A DNA stretch of 64,000 bases, taken from Hyphomicrobiales bacterium (GTDB lineage: Bacteria; Pseudomonadota; Alphaproteobacteria; Rhizobiales; Beijerinckiaceae). Below, piece after piece: positions 47,593 to 56,298 of this stretch. Position numbers and translations under genes: made by a program. The first letter of the stretch is position 1, and every line of letters starts with the position of its first letter. The notes beneath the pieces are model-generated. The model was not told the DNA's origin, did no database searches, and saw only the letters and a list, made by a program, of their open reading frames with translations. The stretch lies in the NCBI GenBank assembly GCA_900473415.1, contig UCLR01000032.1, forward strand, positions 1 through 64,000, in the 5' to 3' direction.

Positions 47593-49374
47593 TCAGGCCG
47601 CTTCCAGTCCGAACTGCAGCGCCGCCAGCCGCGCATAGAGCCCACCGCGCGCCTTGAGCTCGGCATGGCTGCCCTGCTCGACGATGCGCCCATCCTCCAA
47701 GACGAGGATGCGGTCGGCCGAGAGGATCGTCGCGAGGCGATGCGCCACCACCAGCGTCGTGCGCCCCTGCATCAGCCGGTCGAGCGCGTCCTGCACGGCC
47801 CGCTCGCTCTCCGAGTCGAGCGCGGAGGTCGCCTCGTCGAGCAGCAGGATCGGCGCGTCCTTGAGGACCGCGCGGGCGATGGCGAGGCGCTGGCGCTGGC
47901 CGCCCGAGAGCGTGACGCCACGCTCACCGACGACCGTGTCGTAGCCCTGCGGCAGGGCGCGAATGAACTCGTCCGCGGCCGCGAGCTTCGCCGCAGCCTC
48001 GATCTCGTCGCGCGAGGCATCCGGCCGGCCATAGGCGATATTGTCCCGAACCGAGACGCCGAACACGGTCGGCTCCTGCGGCACCAGGGCGAAGCGCTCA
48101 CGCCAGACGTCCGGATCAGCTTCCGGCCCGGCGACGCCATCGACCAGGACACGCCCGCCCTGCGGATCGTAGAAGCGCAGCGCCAATTGCAGCACCGTGC
48201 TCTTTCCTGCCCCCGAGGGCCCGACCAGCGCGATGCGCTCGCCTGGCCGCACCGCGAAACTGAGCTTGGAGAGTGCCGGCCCCTCGCGGCTCGGATAGTT
48301 GAAGGAGACGTCCTCGAAGGCGAGCTCTCCGAGCGACGGCTCAGGCATCGGCTTGGGATGCGGCGGGGCCGCGATTGCCGGCTTCAACGCCAGGATCTCA
48401 CCGAGACGGCTCGAGGCGCCGGCCGCAGCGCTGATATCGCCATAGACCTCCGAGAGCTGGCCGAGCGAGCTCGCCGCCAGCACAGCGTAAAGGATAAACT
48501 GCGAGAGCCGGCCGCCGGTCATCCGCCCGTCGAAGACCTCCGTGGCGCCAGTCCAGAGCACCCAGACTACGCTGGCGCTGACGAGGAAGATCGCCACGCC
48601 CGACAGCAGCGCCCGCGAAGCGGTTGCAGAGCGCGCGGTGTTGTAGACCTCGTCCGAAGCAGCCTCGAAACGCTGCGCCGTCTGCGCGGCGGCGCCGAAG
48701 GACTGCATGGTGCGGATCGCGCCCACAGCCTCGGCGGCGAAGGCGGAAGCGTCGGCCAGACGGTCCTGCGCCGCCCGCGCCCGGCGCCTGACCGAGCGAC
48801 CGGACAGGACCAGCGGCAGGACGATCAGCGGAATGACGCCGATGACGATGGCGGAGAGCCGCGGGCTCGTCGCGATCATCAGCCCAAGCGCGCCCAGCGT
48901 CATGATGGCGTTGCGCAGCGCGATCGAAGCCGTGAAGGCGAAGGTCGACTTGATCTGGGTCGTGTCGGCCGTGAGCCGGGAGACGAGATCACCGGCGCGG
49001 CTCGAATCGAAGAAGGCCGGCTCCAGCCGGGTCAGATGGCGGAAGACGTCGGACCGCAGCGAGGAAACGATGCCCTCGCCGACGGTCATGACGAGGTAGA
49101 AGCGGGCCGAGCTCGCCAGCGCCAGCACCGCGACCACGCCAATCAGCAGCACGAAGTAGCTGTTGGCGAGCTGCCTCTCCCCGCCGGCGAAGCCGACATC
49201 GATGACGCGCCTGACAGCCAGGGGCAGCGCCAGCGTCGCGAGCGAGGCCACGACGAGCGCGATGAGCGCGAGCGCAATCCGCTTCTTCTGCGCGCGGGCA
49301 TAGGGCCAGAAGGTCATGAGCGACCGGAAATCGGGCCGCACCTTGTCCTTGTCGTTCTTTTCAGCTTCGGCCAC
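47593..49374 (-). CDS. ABC exporter (fused membrane and ATPase domains)
   Basis: 593 residues from a GTG start with the SD AGGAG nine bases before it. The membrane domain (six helices, residues 30-320) precedes an ATPase with Walker A GPSGAGKST, signature LSGGQRQRLAIARA, Walker B ILLLDEATSALD and H-loop VAHRLAT. This is the lipid A/multidrug (MsbA-like) type of half-transporter. Substrate unknown. It converges on the cytochrome gene with a four-base gap. Confidence 0.9.
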   Translation of the reverse strand: MAEAEKNDKDKVRPDFRSLMTFWPYARAQKKRIALALIALVVASLATLALPLAVRRVIDVGFAGGERQLANSYFVLLIGVVAVLALASSARFYLVMTVGEGIVSSLRSDVFRHLTRLEPAFFDSSRAGDLVSRLTADTTQIKSTFAFTASIALRNAIMTLGALGLMIATSPRLSAIVIGVIPLIVLPLVLSGRSVRRRARAAQDRLADASAFAAEAVGAIRTMQSFGAAAQTAQRFEAASDEVYNTARSATASRALLSGVAIFLVSASVVWVLWTGATEVFDGRMTGGRLSQFILYAVLAASSLGQLSEVYGDISAAAGASSRLGEILALKPAIAAPPHPKPMPEPSLGELAFEDVSFNYPSREGPALSKLSFAVRPGERIALVGPSGAGKSTVLQLALRFYDPQGGRVLVDGVAGPEADPDVWRERFALVPQEPTVFGVSVRDNIAYGRPDASRDEIEAAAKLAAADEFIRALPQGYDTVVGERGVTLSGGQRQRLAIARAVLKDAPILLLDEATSALDSESERAVQDALDRLMQGRTTLVVAHRLATILSADRILVLEDGRIVEQGSHAELKARGGLYARLAALQFGLEAA

Positions 49375-49580
49375 GCGCCGGAACTCCTGTTTCGAGCGCG
49401 CCTGCCGCGCGCCAGTCACGATCAAACTCAAGCCGGCTCCGTGAAGCCGATCGCGGCAGCCTTGGCAAACGACGCAACGCCGCAGGGGCGGTGGCCAGCT
49501 GCCGAGTCTGCCGATGAACTTGCACTGAAGCCCCGGCTGCGATATGTGCACGCGACTTCACGACAGGCTCATCCGAATTC

Positions 49581-49630
49581 TTTCGACGGGCCGGCAGGCT
49601 TGAGGCCTGCTTGTCGAAACGCCCGTTTTT
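49581..49630 (+). promoter_or_regulatory. Attenuator-like leader before rpmE
   Basis: Two mutually exclusive pairings are visible: TTTCGAC (49581-49587) with GTCGAAA (49613-49619), and ACGGGC (49586-49591) with GCCCGT (49621-49626). Both enclose the hairpin GCAGGC-TTGAG-GCCTGC (49594-49610). The second is followed by TTTTT, giving a weak terminator ending 22 bases before rpmE. No plus-strand gene lies just upstream, so it can act only on the rpmE leader. Confidence 0.45.
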
Positions 49631-49651
49631 GTAAGGTTCGAGGATTTCGTC

Positions 49652-49888
49652 ATGGCCAAGACCGGCATCCACCCCGACTACCACACCATCAAGGTCGTGA
49701 TGACCGATGGTTCCGAATACTTCACCCGTTCGACCTACGGCAAGGAAGGGGACACCCTCAACCTTGACATCGACCCGAAGACCCACCCGGCCTGGACCGG
49801 CGGCACGACCCAGCTGATGGACCGTGGCGGCCGCGTCTCGCGCTTCAACACGCGCTTCGCCGGCCTGGGCACTCTCGGCAAGAAGTGA
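49652..49888 (+). CDS. rpmE: 50S ribosomal protein L31
   Basis: 78 residues. [20 protein letters not shown] and [20 protein letters not shown] are diagnostic for bacterial L31. No cysteines are present, so this is the zinc-free form; zinc-dependent homologues carry CxxC. It is monocistronic with its own terminator. The structured leader just upstream may allow autoregulation. Confidence 0.96.
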   Translation: MAKTGIHPDYHTIKVVMTDGSEYFTRSTYGKEGDTLNLDIDPKTHPAWTGGTTQLMDRGGRVSRFNTRFAGLGTLGKK

Positions 49889-49928
49889 TGCTGGGACGGC
49901 CCCGCGCCGTCTTTGAGCTAAGACAAGA

Positions 49929-49960
49929 AACCCGGCCTTTCGGCCGGGTTTTTCGTTTTT
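49929..49960 (+). terminator. Intrinsic terminator after rpmE
   Basis: A 9-bp perfect stem (AACCCGGCC at 49929-49937 with GGCCGGGTT at 49942-49950) is followed by TTTCGTTTTT. Confidence 0.95.
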
Positions 49961-49974
49961 CCGAGCTCCAACGC

Positions 49975-50071
49975 CGTCATTGCGAGAAGCGAAGCGACGA
50001 AGCAATCCAGGCGCCGCAGGGCTGAACGGTTCCACCGCCCTCCGGATTGCTTCGCTACGCTCGCAATGACG
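49975..50071. repeat. CGTCATTGCGAG palindromic repeat, copy 1
   Basis: Arms start CGTCATTGCGAGAAGCGAAG and end CTACGCTCGCAATGACG. It lies between convergent rpmE and rcdA. The second copy in the window is at 57935. Confidence 0.75.
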
Positions 50072-50106
50072 ATGCGCTCCGCACCGCCCGAGAATGACGC
50101 CTGATG

Positions 50107-50637
50107 TTACCAGGCGATCCCGAGGCGCGCCTGCAGACTCGCAAGCTGGTTCTGGACGGGGTTGGCGGCCTCGCTGGCGTCGGCCGTGCCGTTCATCTGA
50201 TTCTCGAGATGGCGCACGCGCGCCTGAAGCCGCCCCGCATGCGCCATGAGATCGCGCAGGCCCTGCGGCAGCTGCACGACGATGTGCTCGGCCGGCGATC
50301 CCATCGGCTCGCCGATCCGGACCTTGCTCTGCTCGGTGCGGGCCTGTTCGGTGGTCAATTCGCCCTCCGCCACGGCACGCTGCGTCAGCAGCCAGGACGC
50401 GAGCTGCATCAGCCGCGTCGTGAGCCGCATGCTCTCGGTGGCGTAGCTCAGCGCGACCTCGCGCGGCAGCGTCGCCGCGTCCTTGCGCCCCTGGCCGTCG
50501 AGATAGGCCGCGGTCTGCTCGACGAGCCCCATGCCCTCGCGGAAGAGCAGCATGAAGGCATCGGAGCGGACGAAGCGGCGGGCGAAGGACAGGGCGCCCT
50601 CCTCCGTCGGCGGATCCATGAGCTGAGCGTCGTTCAT
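50107..50637 (-). CDS. rcdA: RcdA-like DUF1465 protein (CtrA proteolysis adaptor family)
   Basis: 176 residues with the DUF1465 core: FARRFVRSDAFMLLFREGMG, LVEQTAAYLDGQGRKDAATL and YATESMRLTTRLMQLASWLL. In Caulobacter the family member RcdA is an adaptor for ClpXP that helps degrade the cell-cycle regulator CtrA. Start 50637 is the Met just before the conserved segment. A TTAACC motif near 50751 and a full CtrA-type box at 50960 lie upstream. Whether it functions in proteolysis here is inferred from the family. Confidence 0.87.
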   Translation of the reverse strand: MNDAQLMDPPTEEGALSFARRFVRSDAFMLLFREGMGLVEQTAAYLDGQGRKDAATLPREVALSYATESMRLTTRLMQLASWLLTQRAVAEGELTTEQARTEQSKVRIGEPMGSPAEHIVVQLPQGLRDLMAHAGRLQARVRHLENQMNGTADASEAANPVQNQLASLQARLGIAW

Positions 50638-50845
50638 GCGGTGTCTCCCATCGGCACAAGCCCGTGTACGTCTGGTACGCGCCACGGATCATGCCAGCCC
50701 ACGTCGCAAGGATAACGCCGATCGATGCAATCCATGCTGGTAAGATGTTGTTAACCTTAACGGCGCTAGACATCTGTGGCGAGAACAAGGCAGCAGCCTG
50801 CGCGAAGCAGGGAACGCGGCCGGGTCGCAATGGGGGACGCCGAAC

Positions 50846-50871
50846 AAAAAAGAGCCGCCTGAAGGCGGCTC
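50846..50871 (-). terminator. Terminator of the candidate small RNA or DUF1192 transcript
   Basis: On the minus strand GAGCCGCC (50871-50864) pairs with GGCGGCTC (50859-50852), then TTTTTT (50851-50846). Confidence 0.88.
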
Positions 50872-50941
50872 GAGGTCAACAGGGAGGCGTCAAACAGAGT
50901 GGGCAGGAGCCACTCGACATCCAGAGGAACTGGATGCTCCG
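50846..50941 (-). ncRNA. Candidate small RNA between the rcdA and DUF1192 genes
   Basis: On the minus strand a promoter-like TAAAGT (50953-50948) sits beside a CtrA-type box (50960-50975). The predicted transcript of about 96 bases has hairpin 1 (GCATCCAG-TTCCT-CTGGATGT), hairpin 2 (GAGTGG-CTCCTGC-CCACTC), a single-stranded stretch containing CCTCCC, and a terminator (GAGCCGCC-TTCA-GGCGGCTC then TTTTTT). Two loops contain UCCU and the linker CCUCCC, all complementary to Shine-Dalgarno sequences. It could also be a 3' tail of the DUF1192 mRNA. No known RNA family was recognised. Confidence 0.5.
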
Positions 50942-50959
50942 ATTCATACTTTAGAATCA

Positions 50960-50975
50960 TTAATGAGCCGTTAAC
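50960..50975. promoter_or_regulatory. CtrA-type full binding site (TTAA-N7-TTAAC)
   Basis: The plus strand reads TTAATGAGCCGTTAAC, an exact match to the CtrA consensus of TTAA, seven bases, TTAAC. On the minus strand it lies just upstream of TAAAGT, the position expected for an activator overlapping a -35 region. It is 320 bases upstream of rcdA. The nearest minus-strand output is the candidate small RNA. Confidence 0.5.
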
Positions 50976-50997
50976 GGCCCTCCCTTTCGCCTGTTCT

Positions 50998-51198
50998 TCA
51001 GGCAGGTTTCCGAAAGAAGGCGTCGGCCGCCGAACGCGACGCATCCTTGCGCGCCCGTATCTCGGCCAGCCTCTCGATCTCCGCTCTGAGCGCGGCGATC
51101 CGGTCGTCGATCTCGGCCAGCGACAGCATCGAGAGATCCTGGCCGATCTCGTGGACAGTCTTCGGCTTGGGACGGTCATCATCCGGGAATATCGACAT
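50998..51198 (-). CDS. DUF1192 family small coiled-coil protein
   Basis: 66 residues: an acidic start (MSIFPDDDRPKPKTVHEIGQ) and one amphipathic helix (DLSMLSLAEIDDRIAALRAE) typical of DUF1192, an alphaproteobacterial family of unknown function. Start 51198 is the Met directly before the conserved segment. It is divergent from the quinone oxidoreductase gene. Confidence 0.85.
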   Translation of the reverse strand: MSIFPDDDRPKPKTVHEIGQDLSMLSLAEIDDRIAALRAEIERLAEIRARKDASRSAADAFFRKPA

Positions 51199-51293
51199 GG
51201 CGACCTCGCATCTGCTCAAACTGCGCGCGAGAAGCTAGCCGACTCACGGCGGCAGTCACGCTGCGCTGCAACATGCCGGAAGGACCAGACGCG

Positions 51294-52292
51294 ATGAATG
51301 CCACGCCGGAAACGATGACCGTGATCGGAATCGCGGCGCCGGGCGAGCCCGAGGCCCTGCAGCCCGAAACCCGGCCGGTGCCCAGGCCGGGGCCGGGCGA
51401 GGTCCTCGTCGCGGTCGCGGCCGCTGGCATCAACCGCCCCGACGTGCTGCAGCGCCGGGGCGGTTACGCCCCGCCGCCGGGTGCCTCCGACATCCCCGGC
51501 CTCGAACTGGCCGGCACGGTCGTCGCGCTGGGCGAAGGGGCGGAGCGCTTCGCCATCGGCCAGCAGGTCTGCGGTCTCGTCGCGGGCGGCGGCTATGCGG
51601 AATATGCCGTCGTGCATGAGAGCAATGCCCTGCCCGTGCCGAAGGGCTTCTCGCTCACCGAGGCCGGCGCGGTGCCTGAGACCTATTTCACGGTCTGGAC
51701 GAATGTCTTCCAGCGCGGGCGCCTCGCGGCCGGCGAGAGCTTCCTCGTCCATGGCGGCTCCTCGGGCATCGGCACCACCGCGATCCAGCTTGCCAAGGCC
51801 TTTGGCGCGACCGTGCTGGCGACCGTCGGCTCCGACGACAAATGCCGGGCCTGCCGCGAACTCGGGGCCGATCACGCCATCAACTACCGCACCGAGGATT
51901 TCGTCGCGGCGGCGAAGGCTGCGACCGGCGGGCGCGGCGTCGACCTCATCCTCGACATGGTCGGCGGGGACTATATCGACCGCAACTACGAGCTGGCGGC
52001 CGACCAGGGCCGCATCGTCCAGATCGCCTTCCTCAACGGCCCCAAGGCGACGGCCAATTTCAGCCGGCTGATGTTGAAGCGGCTGACCCATACCGGCTCG
52101 ACGCTGCGCCCCCGTACCGTCCCGGAGAAAGCCGCGATCGCCGCCGAGCTTCACGAGAAGGTCTGGCCGCTGCTGGAGGCCGGGCGCTGCAAGCCGCTGA
52201 TTCATGCGACCTTCCCGCTGGCGCAGGCCGCCGAGGCGCATCGCCTGATGGAGTCGAGCGCCCATATCGGCAAGATCGTTCTGACGGTGTGA
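51294..52292 (+). CDS. NAD(P)H-quinone oxidoreductase, zinc-free medium-chain family
   Basis: 332 residues. N-terminal GINRPDVLQRRGGYAPPPGA, the QOR motif TYFTVWTNVFQRGRL, and the nucleotide-binding VHGGSSGIGTTAIQLAKAFG are present; the zinc-binding Cys residues of true alcohol dehydrogenases are absent, fitting the PIG3/QOR group. It reduces quinones or enones with NADPH. Start 51294 follows the SD AAGGA; Met 51315 is an alternative. Confidence 0.9.
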   Translation: MNATPETMTVIGIAAPGEPEALQPETRPVPRPGPGEVLVAVAAAGINRPDVLQRRGGYAPPPGASDIPGLELAGTVVALGEGAERFAIGQQVCGLVAGGGYAEYAVVHESNALPVPKGFSLTEAGAVPETYFTVWTNVFQRGRLAAGESFLVHGGSSGIGTTAIQLAKAFGATVLATVGSDDKCRACRELGADHAINYRTEDFVAAAKAATGGRGVDLILDMVGGDYIDRNYELAADQGRIVQIAFLNGPKATANFSRLMLKRLTHTGSTLRPRTVPEKAAIAAELHEKVWPLLEAGRCKPLIHATFPLAQAAEAHRLMESSAHIGKIVLTV

Positions 52293-52471
52293 CGGCGCAC
52301 GCTTTTCATGGACACTTGCCCCGCCCTCGCCTATAAGGCGCGCCATCCTGTTCATCGTCGATGATTTGGATGGCCGGCCGGGGAGGCCGGTCGGCGCATG
52401 AGAGCTATTGTCCGCGACCCTGCCCTGCCGAGCCTTCCGATGGCGCCAGGGCATTTCAGGAGACGCAACCC

Positions 52472-53200
52472 GTGTCACAAACTCCGCTGATGCCCAAGGC
52501 CACCGCGGTCTGGCTCGTCGAGAACACCTCGCTGACCTTCGAGCAGATCGCCGAGTTCTGTAAGCTGCACCCGCTCGAGGTGCGCGGCATCGCCGATGGC
52601 GAGGTTGCGGCCGGCATCAAGGGCCTCGACCCGATCACCTCCGGCCAGCTCACCCGCGAGGAGCTGGAGCGCGCTGCCAAGGACCCAAACCATCGGCTCC
52701 GCCTCGCCGAGCGCAAGGTGAAGGTGCCTGAGGTTAAGCGCGCCAAGGGGCCGCGCTACACCCCGGTCTCCAAGCGTCAGGACCGCCCGAACGCCATCCT
52801 TTGGCTGCTGCGGAACCATCCCGAGCTCAAGGACGCGCAGATCATCCGCCTGATCGGCACCACCAAGTCGACCATCGCGCAGATCCGCGACCGCACGCAC
52901 TGGAACGCCCAGCAGCTCACGCCGATCGACCCGGTCAGCCTCGGCCTGTGCTCGCAGATCGACCTGGACTTCGAGGTCGGCCGCGCCGCCAAGGATCGCC
53001 CGGCCGCGCTGGCGGAAGCCGGCTCGACCCTGCTCTCCGCCGAAGAGACCACCGCGCGGGAGCCCGCACACACTGAGAGCCAGCCCTTCGCCGACATGAG
53101 CCGGCCGAAGCGCGAGGAGGAGGCGGCGATCGACGTCGACTCCGTCTTCGCCAAGCTGAAGCAGCTCAAGCGCCCGGCCGACGAGGACGACGAGGACTGA
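52472..53200 (+). CDS. DUF1013/TrcR-family transcription factor
   Basis: 242 residues from a GTG start with AGGAG nine bases before it; MPKATAVWLVENTSLTFEQI is the conserved opening. Two helix-turn-helix-like parts are visible: LTFEQIAEFCKLHPLEVRGI and KDAQIIRLIGTTKSTIAQIR. The C-terminal third is acidic and variable. In Caulobacter a DUF1013 protein (TrcR) binds RNA polymerase; this family is restricted to alphaproteobacteria. Role here is inferred from that. Confidence 0.88.
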   Translation: MSQTPLMPKATAVWLVENTSLTFEQIAEFCKLHPLEVRGIADGEVAAGIKGLDPITSGQLTREELERAAKDPNHRLRLAERKVKVPEVKRAKGPRYTPVSKRQDRPNAILWLLRNHPELKDAQIIRLIGTTKSTIAQIRDRTHWNAQQLTPIDPVSLGLCSQIDLDFEVGRAAKDRPAALAEAGSTLLSAEETTAREPAHTESQPFADMSRPKREEEAAIDVDSVFAKLKQLKRPADEDDED

Positions 53201-53208
53201 GTACGCTT

Positions 53209-53339
53209 GTCATTCCGGGGCTTCGCGAAACGAAGAGCCCGGAACCCACGACTGGGCGCGGCCTTTGGCTTTGCTGCCGGGACGGTCTCACACCTGTCGA
53301 GGGTTCCGGGTTCAGGCCTGCGGCCTGCCCCGGAATGAC
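53209..53339. repeat. Full-length GTCATTCCGG palindromic repeat
   Basis: Outer arms GTCATTCCGGGGC and GCCCCGGAATGAC; inner GCCCGGAACCC near 53240 mirrors GGGTTCCGGG near 53302. It sits between convergent trcR-like and prpE genes. Confidence 0.8.
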
Positions 53340-53347
53340 AACGCGGC

Positions 53348-55282
53348 CTACCCGAATCCGCGCCCCTTCAGCACGGCGCTGATCTCGCTCAGCACCGTTA
53401 CATCCTCGATCGTCGCCGGCACGGCGTAGTCCTCGCCATCGGCGATCTTCCTCATCGTCGCCCGCAGGATCTTGCCGGAGCGCGTCTTCGGGAGCCGGTT
53501 CACCGTCAGCGCCAGCTTGAAGGCGGCGACCGGCCCGATGCGATCCCGCACCAGCGCGACGAGCTCCCGTTCGATCTCGTCGGGAGGCTGGCTCACGCCT
53601 GCCTTCAGCACCACGAAGCCGCAGGGCTGCTCGCCCTTCAGCGCGTCGCGGATGCCGACCACGGCGCATTCCGCTACGGCCGGATGCGCGGCCAGCACCT
53701 CCTCCATCCCGCCGGTCGAGAGCCGGTGACCGGCGATATTGATGATGTCGTCGGTGCGGCCCATGATGAAGACATAGCCGTCCTCGTCGATGAAGCCGGC
53801 ATCCGAAGTATCGTAATAGCCCGGGAAATGCGCGAGATAGCCCTCGCGGAAGCGCCGGTCGTCACCCCAGAGCGTCGGCAGCGCGCCGGGCGGCAGCGGC
53901 AGCTTTAGGACGATCGCGCCCATCGTGCCGGGCTTCACCGGATGGCCGCCCTCGTCGAGGCACTGCACGTCCCAGCCCGGCAGCGGCACGGTCGGGGAGC
54001 CGTGCTTGATCGGCAGGGCGCCTAAGCCGATCGGATTGCCGACGATCGGCGAGCCGGTCTCGGTCTGCCACCAATGGTCGATCACCGGCACCTTCAGCAA
54101 TGCCTCGGCCCATTTCAGCGTCTCGGGATCGGCGCGCTCGCCGGCGAGGAACAGCGCTCCGAAGCCGGAGAGGTCGTAGCCGGCGAGATGCCGGCCCTCC
54201 GGGTCCTCCTTGCGGATGGCGCGGAAGGCGGTCGGCGCCGTGAACAGCACCTTGACGCCATGCTCGGCGATGACCCGCCAGAAGGCGCCGGGATCGGGCG
54301 TGCCGACCGGCTTGCCCTCGTAGAGCACCGTGGTCGCGCCCTGGATCAGCGGCGCATAGACGATGTAGCTGTGGCCCACGACCCAGCCGACATCGGAGGC
54401 GGTGAACATCACCTCCCCCGGCTGCACGTCGTAGAGCTGGTCCATCGTCTCCTTGAGCACGACCATGTGCCCGCCATTGTCGCGCACCACGCCCTTGGGC
54501 CGCCCGGTCGTGCCGGAGGTGTAGAGGATGTAGAGCGGGTCGGTCGCGGCGACCTCGACGCATTCGGCCTTGCGCCCCGCGGCCTTGGCGGCGGCGGTGA
54601 GCGTGCGCCAGTTCTTGTCACGAGTCGCATGCATCGAGGCGTCGGCTTGCGGCCGCTGCAGCACCACGCAGGTTTGCGGCTTGTGCCGCGCCATCTCGAT
54701 CGCGCTGTCGAGCAGCGGCTTGTATTCGACCACGCGCGTCGGCTCGATTCCGCAGGTCGCGGTCAGGATCACGCGCGGCTCGGCATCGTCGATGCGGCTC
54801 GCGAGCTCCTTGGCGGCGAAGCCGCCGAACACCACCGAATGCACGGCGCCGATGCGTGCGCAGGCGAGCATGGCGAAGGCCGCCTCCGGGACCATCGGCA
54901 TGTAGATCAGGACGCGATCGCCCTTGGTCGCGCCAAGATCCTGCAGCACGGCGCCAAGCGTCGCGACCTCGTCGAGCATCTCAGCATAGCTGTAGCGCGC
55001 CTTGGTGCCGGTGACGGGGCTGTCATAGATCAGCGCCGCCTGTTGCCCGCGCCCATCGCGGACATGGCGATCGAGCGCGTTGAAGCAGGTGTTGCAGGTC
55101 GCGTCCGGAAACCAGCGACCATAGGCGCCCGCCGCCGGATCGAAGGCCCGCTCGGGCGCCTTGATCCAGTCGATGCCGCGTGCCATCTCCAGCCAGTAGG
55201 CCTCCGGATCGGCCTGCCAGCGCGCATAGGTCGCGCGATAGCTTTCAGCCGCGCGGGCGGACGCCGCATGGGAGCCATTCAT
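53348..55282 (-). CDS. prpE: Propionate--CoA ligase
   Basis: 644 residues of the acyl-adenylate family closest to propionyl-CoA synthetase: start region ESYRATYARWQADPEAYWLE, the ATP motif YTSGTTGRPKGVVRDNGGH, GYYDTSDAGFIDEDGYVFIM, and the acetylation-sensitive Lys in RLPKTRSGKILRATMRKI. It activates propionate (or similar short acids) to the CoA ester. No methylcitrate-cycle genes are adjacent. Acetyl-CoA synthetase is the main alternative, but the DNGGHMVVLKETM segment favours the propionyl group. Confidence 0.9.
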   Translation of the reverse strand: MNGSHAASARAAESYRATYARWQADPEAYWLEMARGIDWIKAPERAFDPAAGAYGRWFPDATCNTCFNALDRHVRDGRGQQAALIYDSPVTGTKARYSYAEMLDEVATLGAVLQDLGATKGDRVLIYMPMVPEAAFAMLACARIGAVHSVVFGGFAAKELASRIDDAEPRVILTATCGIEPTRVVEYKPLLDSAIEMARHKPQTCVVLQRPQADASMHATRDKNWRTLTAAAKAAGRKAECVEVAATDPLYILYTSGTTGRPKGVVRDNGGHMVVLKETMDQLYDVQPGEVMFTASDVGWVVGHSYIVYAPLIQGATTVLYEGKPVGTPDPGAFWRVIAEHGVKVLFTAPTAFRAIRKEDPEGRHLAGYDLSGFGALFLAGERADPETLKWAEALLKVPVIDHWWQTETGSPIVGNPIGLGALPIKHGSPTVPLPGWDVQCLDEGGHPVKPGTMGAIVLKLPLPPGALPTLWGDDRRFREGYLAHFPGYYDTSDAGFIDEDGYVFIMGRTDDIINIAGHRLSTGGMEEVLAAHPAVAECAVVGIRDALKGEQPCGFVVLKAGVSQPPDEIERELVALVRDRIGPVAAFKLALTVNRLPKTRSGKILRATMRKIADGEDYAVPATIEDVTVLSEISAVLKGRGFG

Positions 55283-55438
55283 CGGAAGCGTTCCTCCAGG
55301 CCGGCTTTCGTCCTAAAGCCTCGCGGCGAGCCGGCATGCGCGAGGCGGATCTGGGAGAAATCCTGCGCACTCCCCCTGCATGGCGCAAGCTCGACCGTTT
55401 AAGACTTTCGCCCATCCCACCCCGCACGCGGCCCCTCG

Positions 55439-56203
55439 ATGAGCTTCGACCTTGCCTTCTTCGCCGCGATGGTGCCGGCCGTCATCCTGATGGGACTGTC
55501 CAAGGGCGGCTTCGCGGGGCTCGGCCTGCTGGCGCTGCCGCTGATGGCGCTCGTCGTTTCGCCGGTAACGGCGGCCGCGATCATGCTGCCGCTGCTGATT
55601 TCCCAGGATGTCGTGACGGTCTGGTCGTACCGGCGCGAGTTCGACCGCCGCAACCTTGCGACCCTGGCTCCGGGCGCGTTTCTCGGCGTGCTGGCCGGTT
55701 ATCTGCTGGCGGCCAAGGTCTCCGACGCCGCGGTCGGGCTCGCGGTCGGCGTCATCTCGATCGGCTTCGCGCTGCGCAACCTGCTGGGCGGCGGCAAGCG
55801 CGCCGGTGCGGCGACGCATGCGAGCTGGGGCGCTGGCGGCTTCTGGGGCCTTGTCTGCGGCTTCACCAGCATGATCGCCCATGCCGGCGGCCCGCCCTTC
55901 CAGATCTACGTCATGCCGCAGAAGCTCAAGCCCGCCATCTTCGTCGGCACCGGCGCGATCTTCTTCGCCGCGATGAACCTGGTGAAGGTCATACCCTATC
56001 TGGCGCTCGGCCAGTTCAGCCCCCAGAATCTCGGCGCCTCCGCGGCGCTGCTTCCCGTCGCGGTCGCCGCGACCTTCGCGGGTGTCTGGCTGGTCCGGCG
56101 CGTCCCGGCCGAGCGCTTCTATCGCCTCATCTACTGGCTGCTGCTGCTGGTGGGCACGAAGCTGGTCTTCGACGGGGTGCGGGGGCTGCACCTTCTCGGC
56201 TGA
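55439..56203 (+). CDS. TauE/SafE-family membrane protein
   Basis: 254 residues with eight likely membrane helices. The duplicated family motif appears as GLSKGGFAGLGLLALPLMAL and GFTSMIAHAGGPPFQIYVMP. Its HAGGPP signature is typical of this subgroup. Substrate unknown; it is a different paralogue from the gene at 19740. It is followed by an acyl-CoA synthetase gene on the same strand. Confidence 0.9.
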   Translation: MSFDLAFFAAMVPAVILMGLSKGGFAGLGLLALPLMALVVSPVTAAAIMLPLLISQDVVTVWSYRREFDRRNLATLAPGAFLGVLAGYLLAAKVSDAAVGLAVGVISIGFALRNLLGGGKRAGAATHASWGAGGFWGLVCGFTSMIAHAGGPPFQIYVMPQKLKPAIFVGTGAIFFAAMNLVKVIPYLALGQFSPQNLGASAALLPVAVAATFAGVWLVRRVPAERFYRLIYWLLLLVGTKLVFDGVRGLHLLG

Positions 56204-56298
56204 TCGCCGCGCGATTGCGCCGCATCGGAAAAAGGGATGGATTACGTAAGCGATCGCCGGCCGCTAAGGCTGTTCGAGCTTGCGTGGAAGGCCCTGCG

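Noticed and set aside
47419-49767. 782-residue plus-strand open frame opposite the ABC exporter
   Set aside because: It is antisense to a complete ABC exporter and overlaps the rpmE start; composition typical of GC-rich shadows.
50766-51182. Minus-strand open frame covering the small-RNA region
   Set aside because: It overlaps the DUF1192 gene in another frame, has no SD, and its sequence resembles no family; hairpins and terminator explain the region better.
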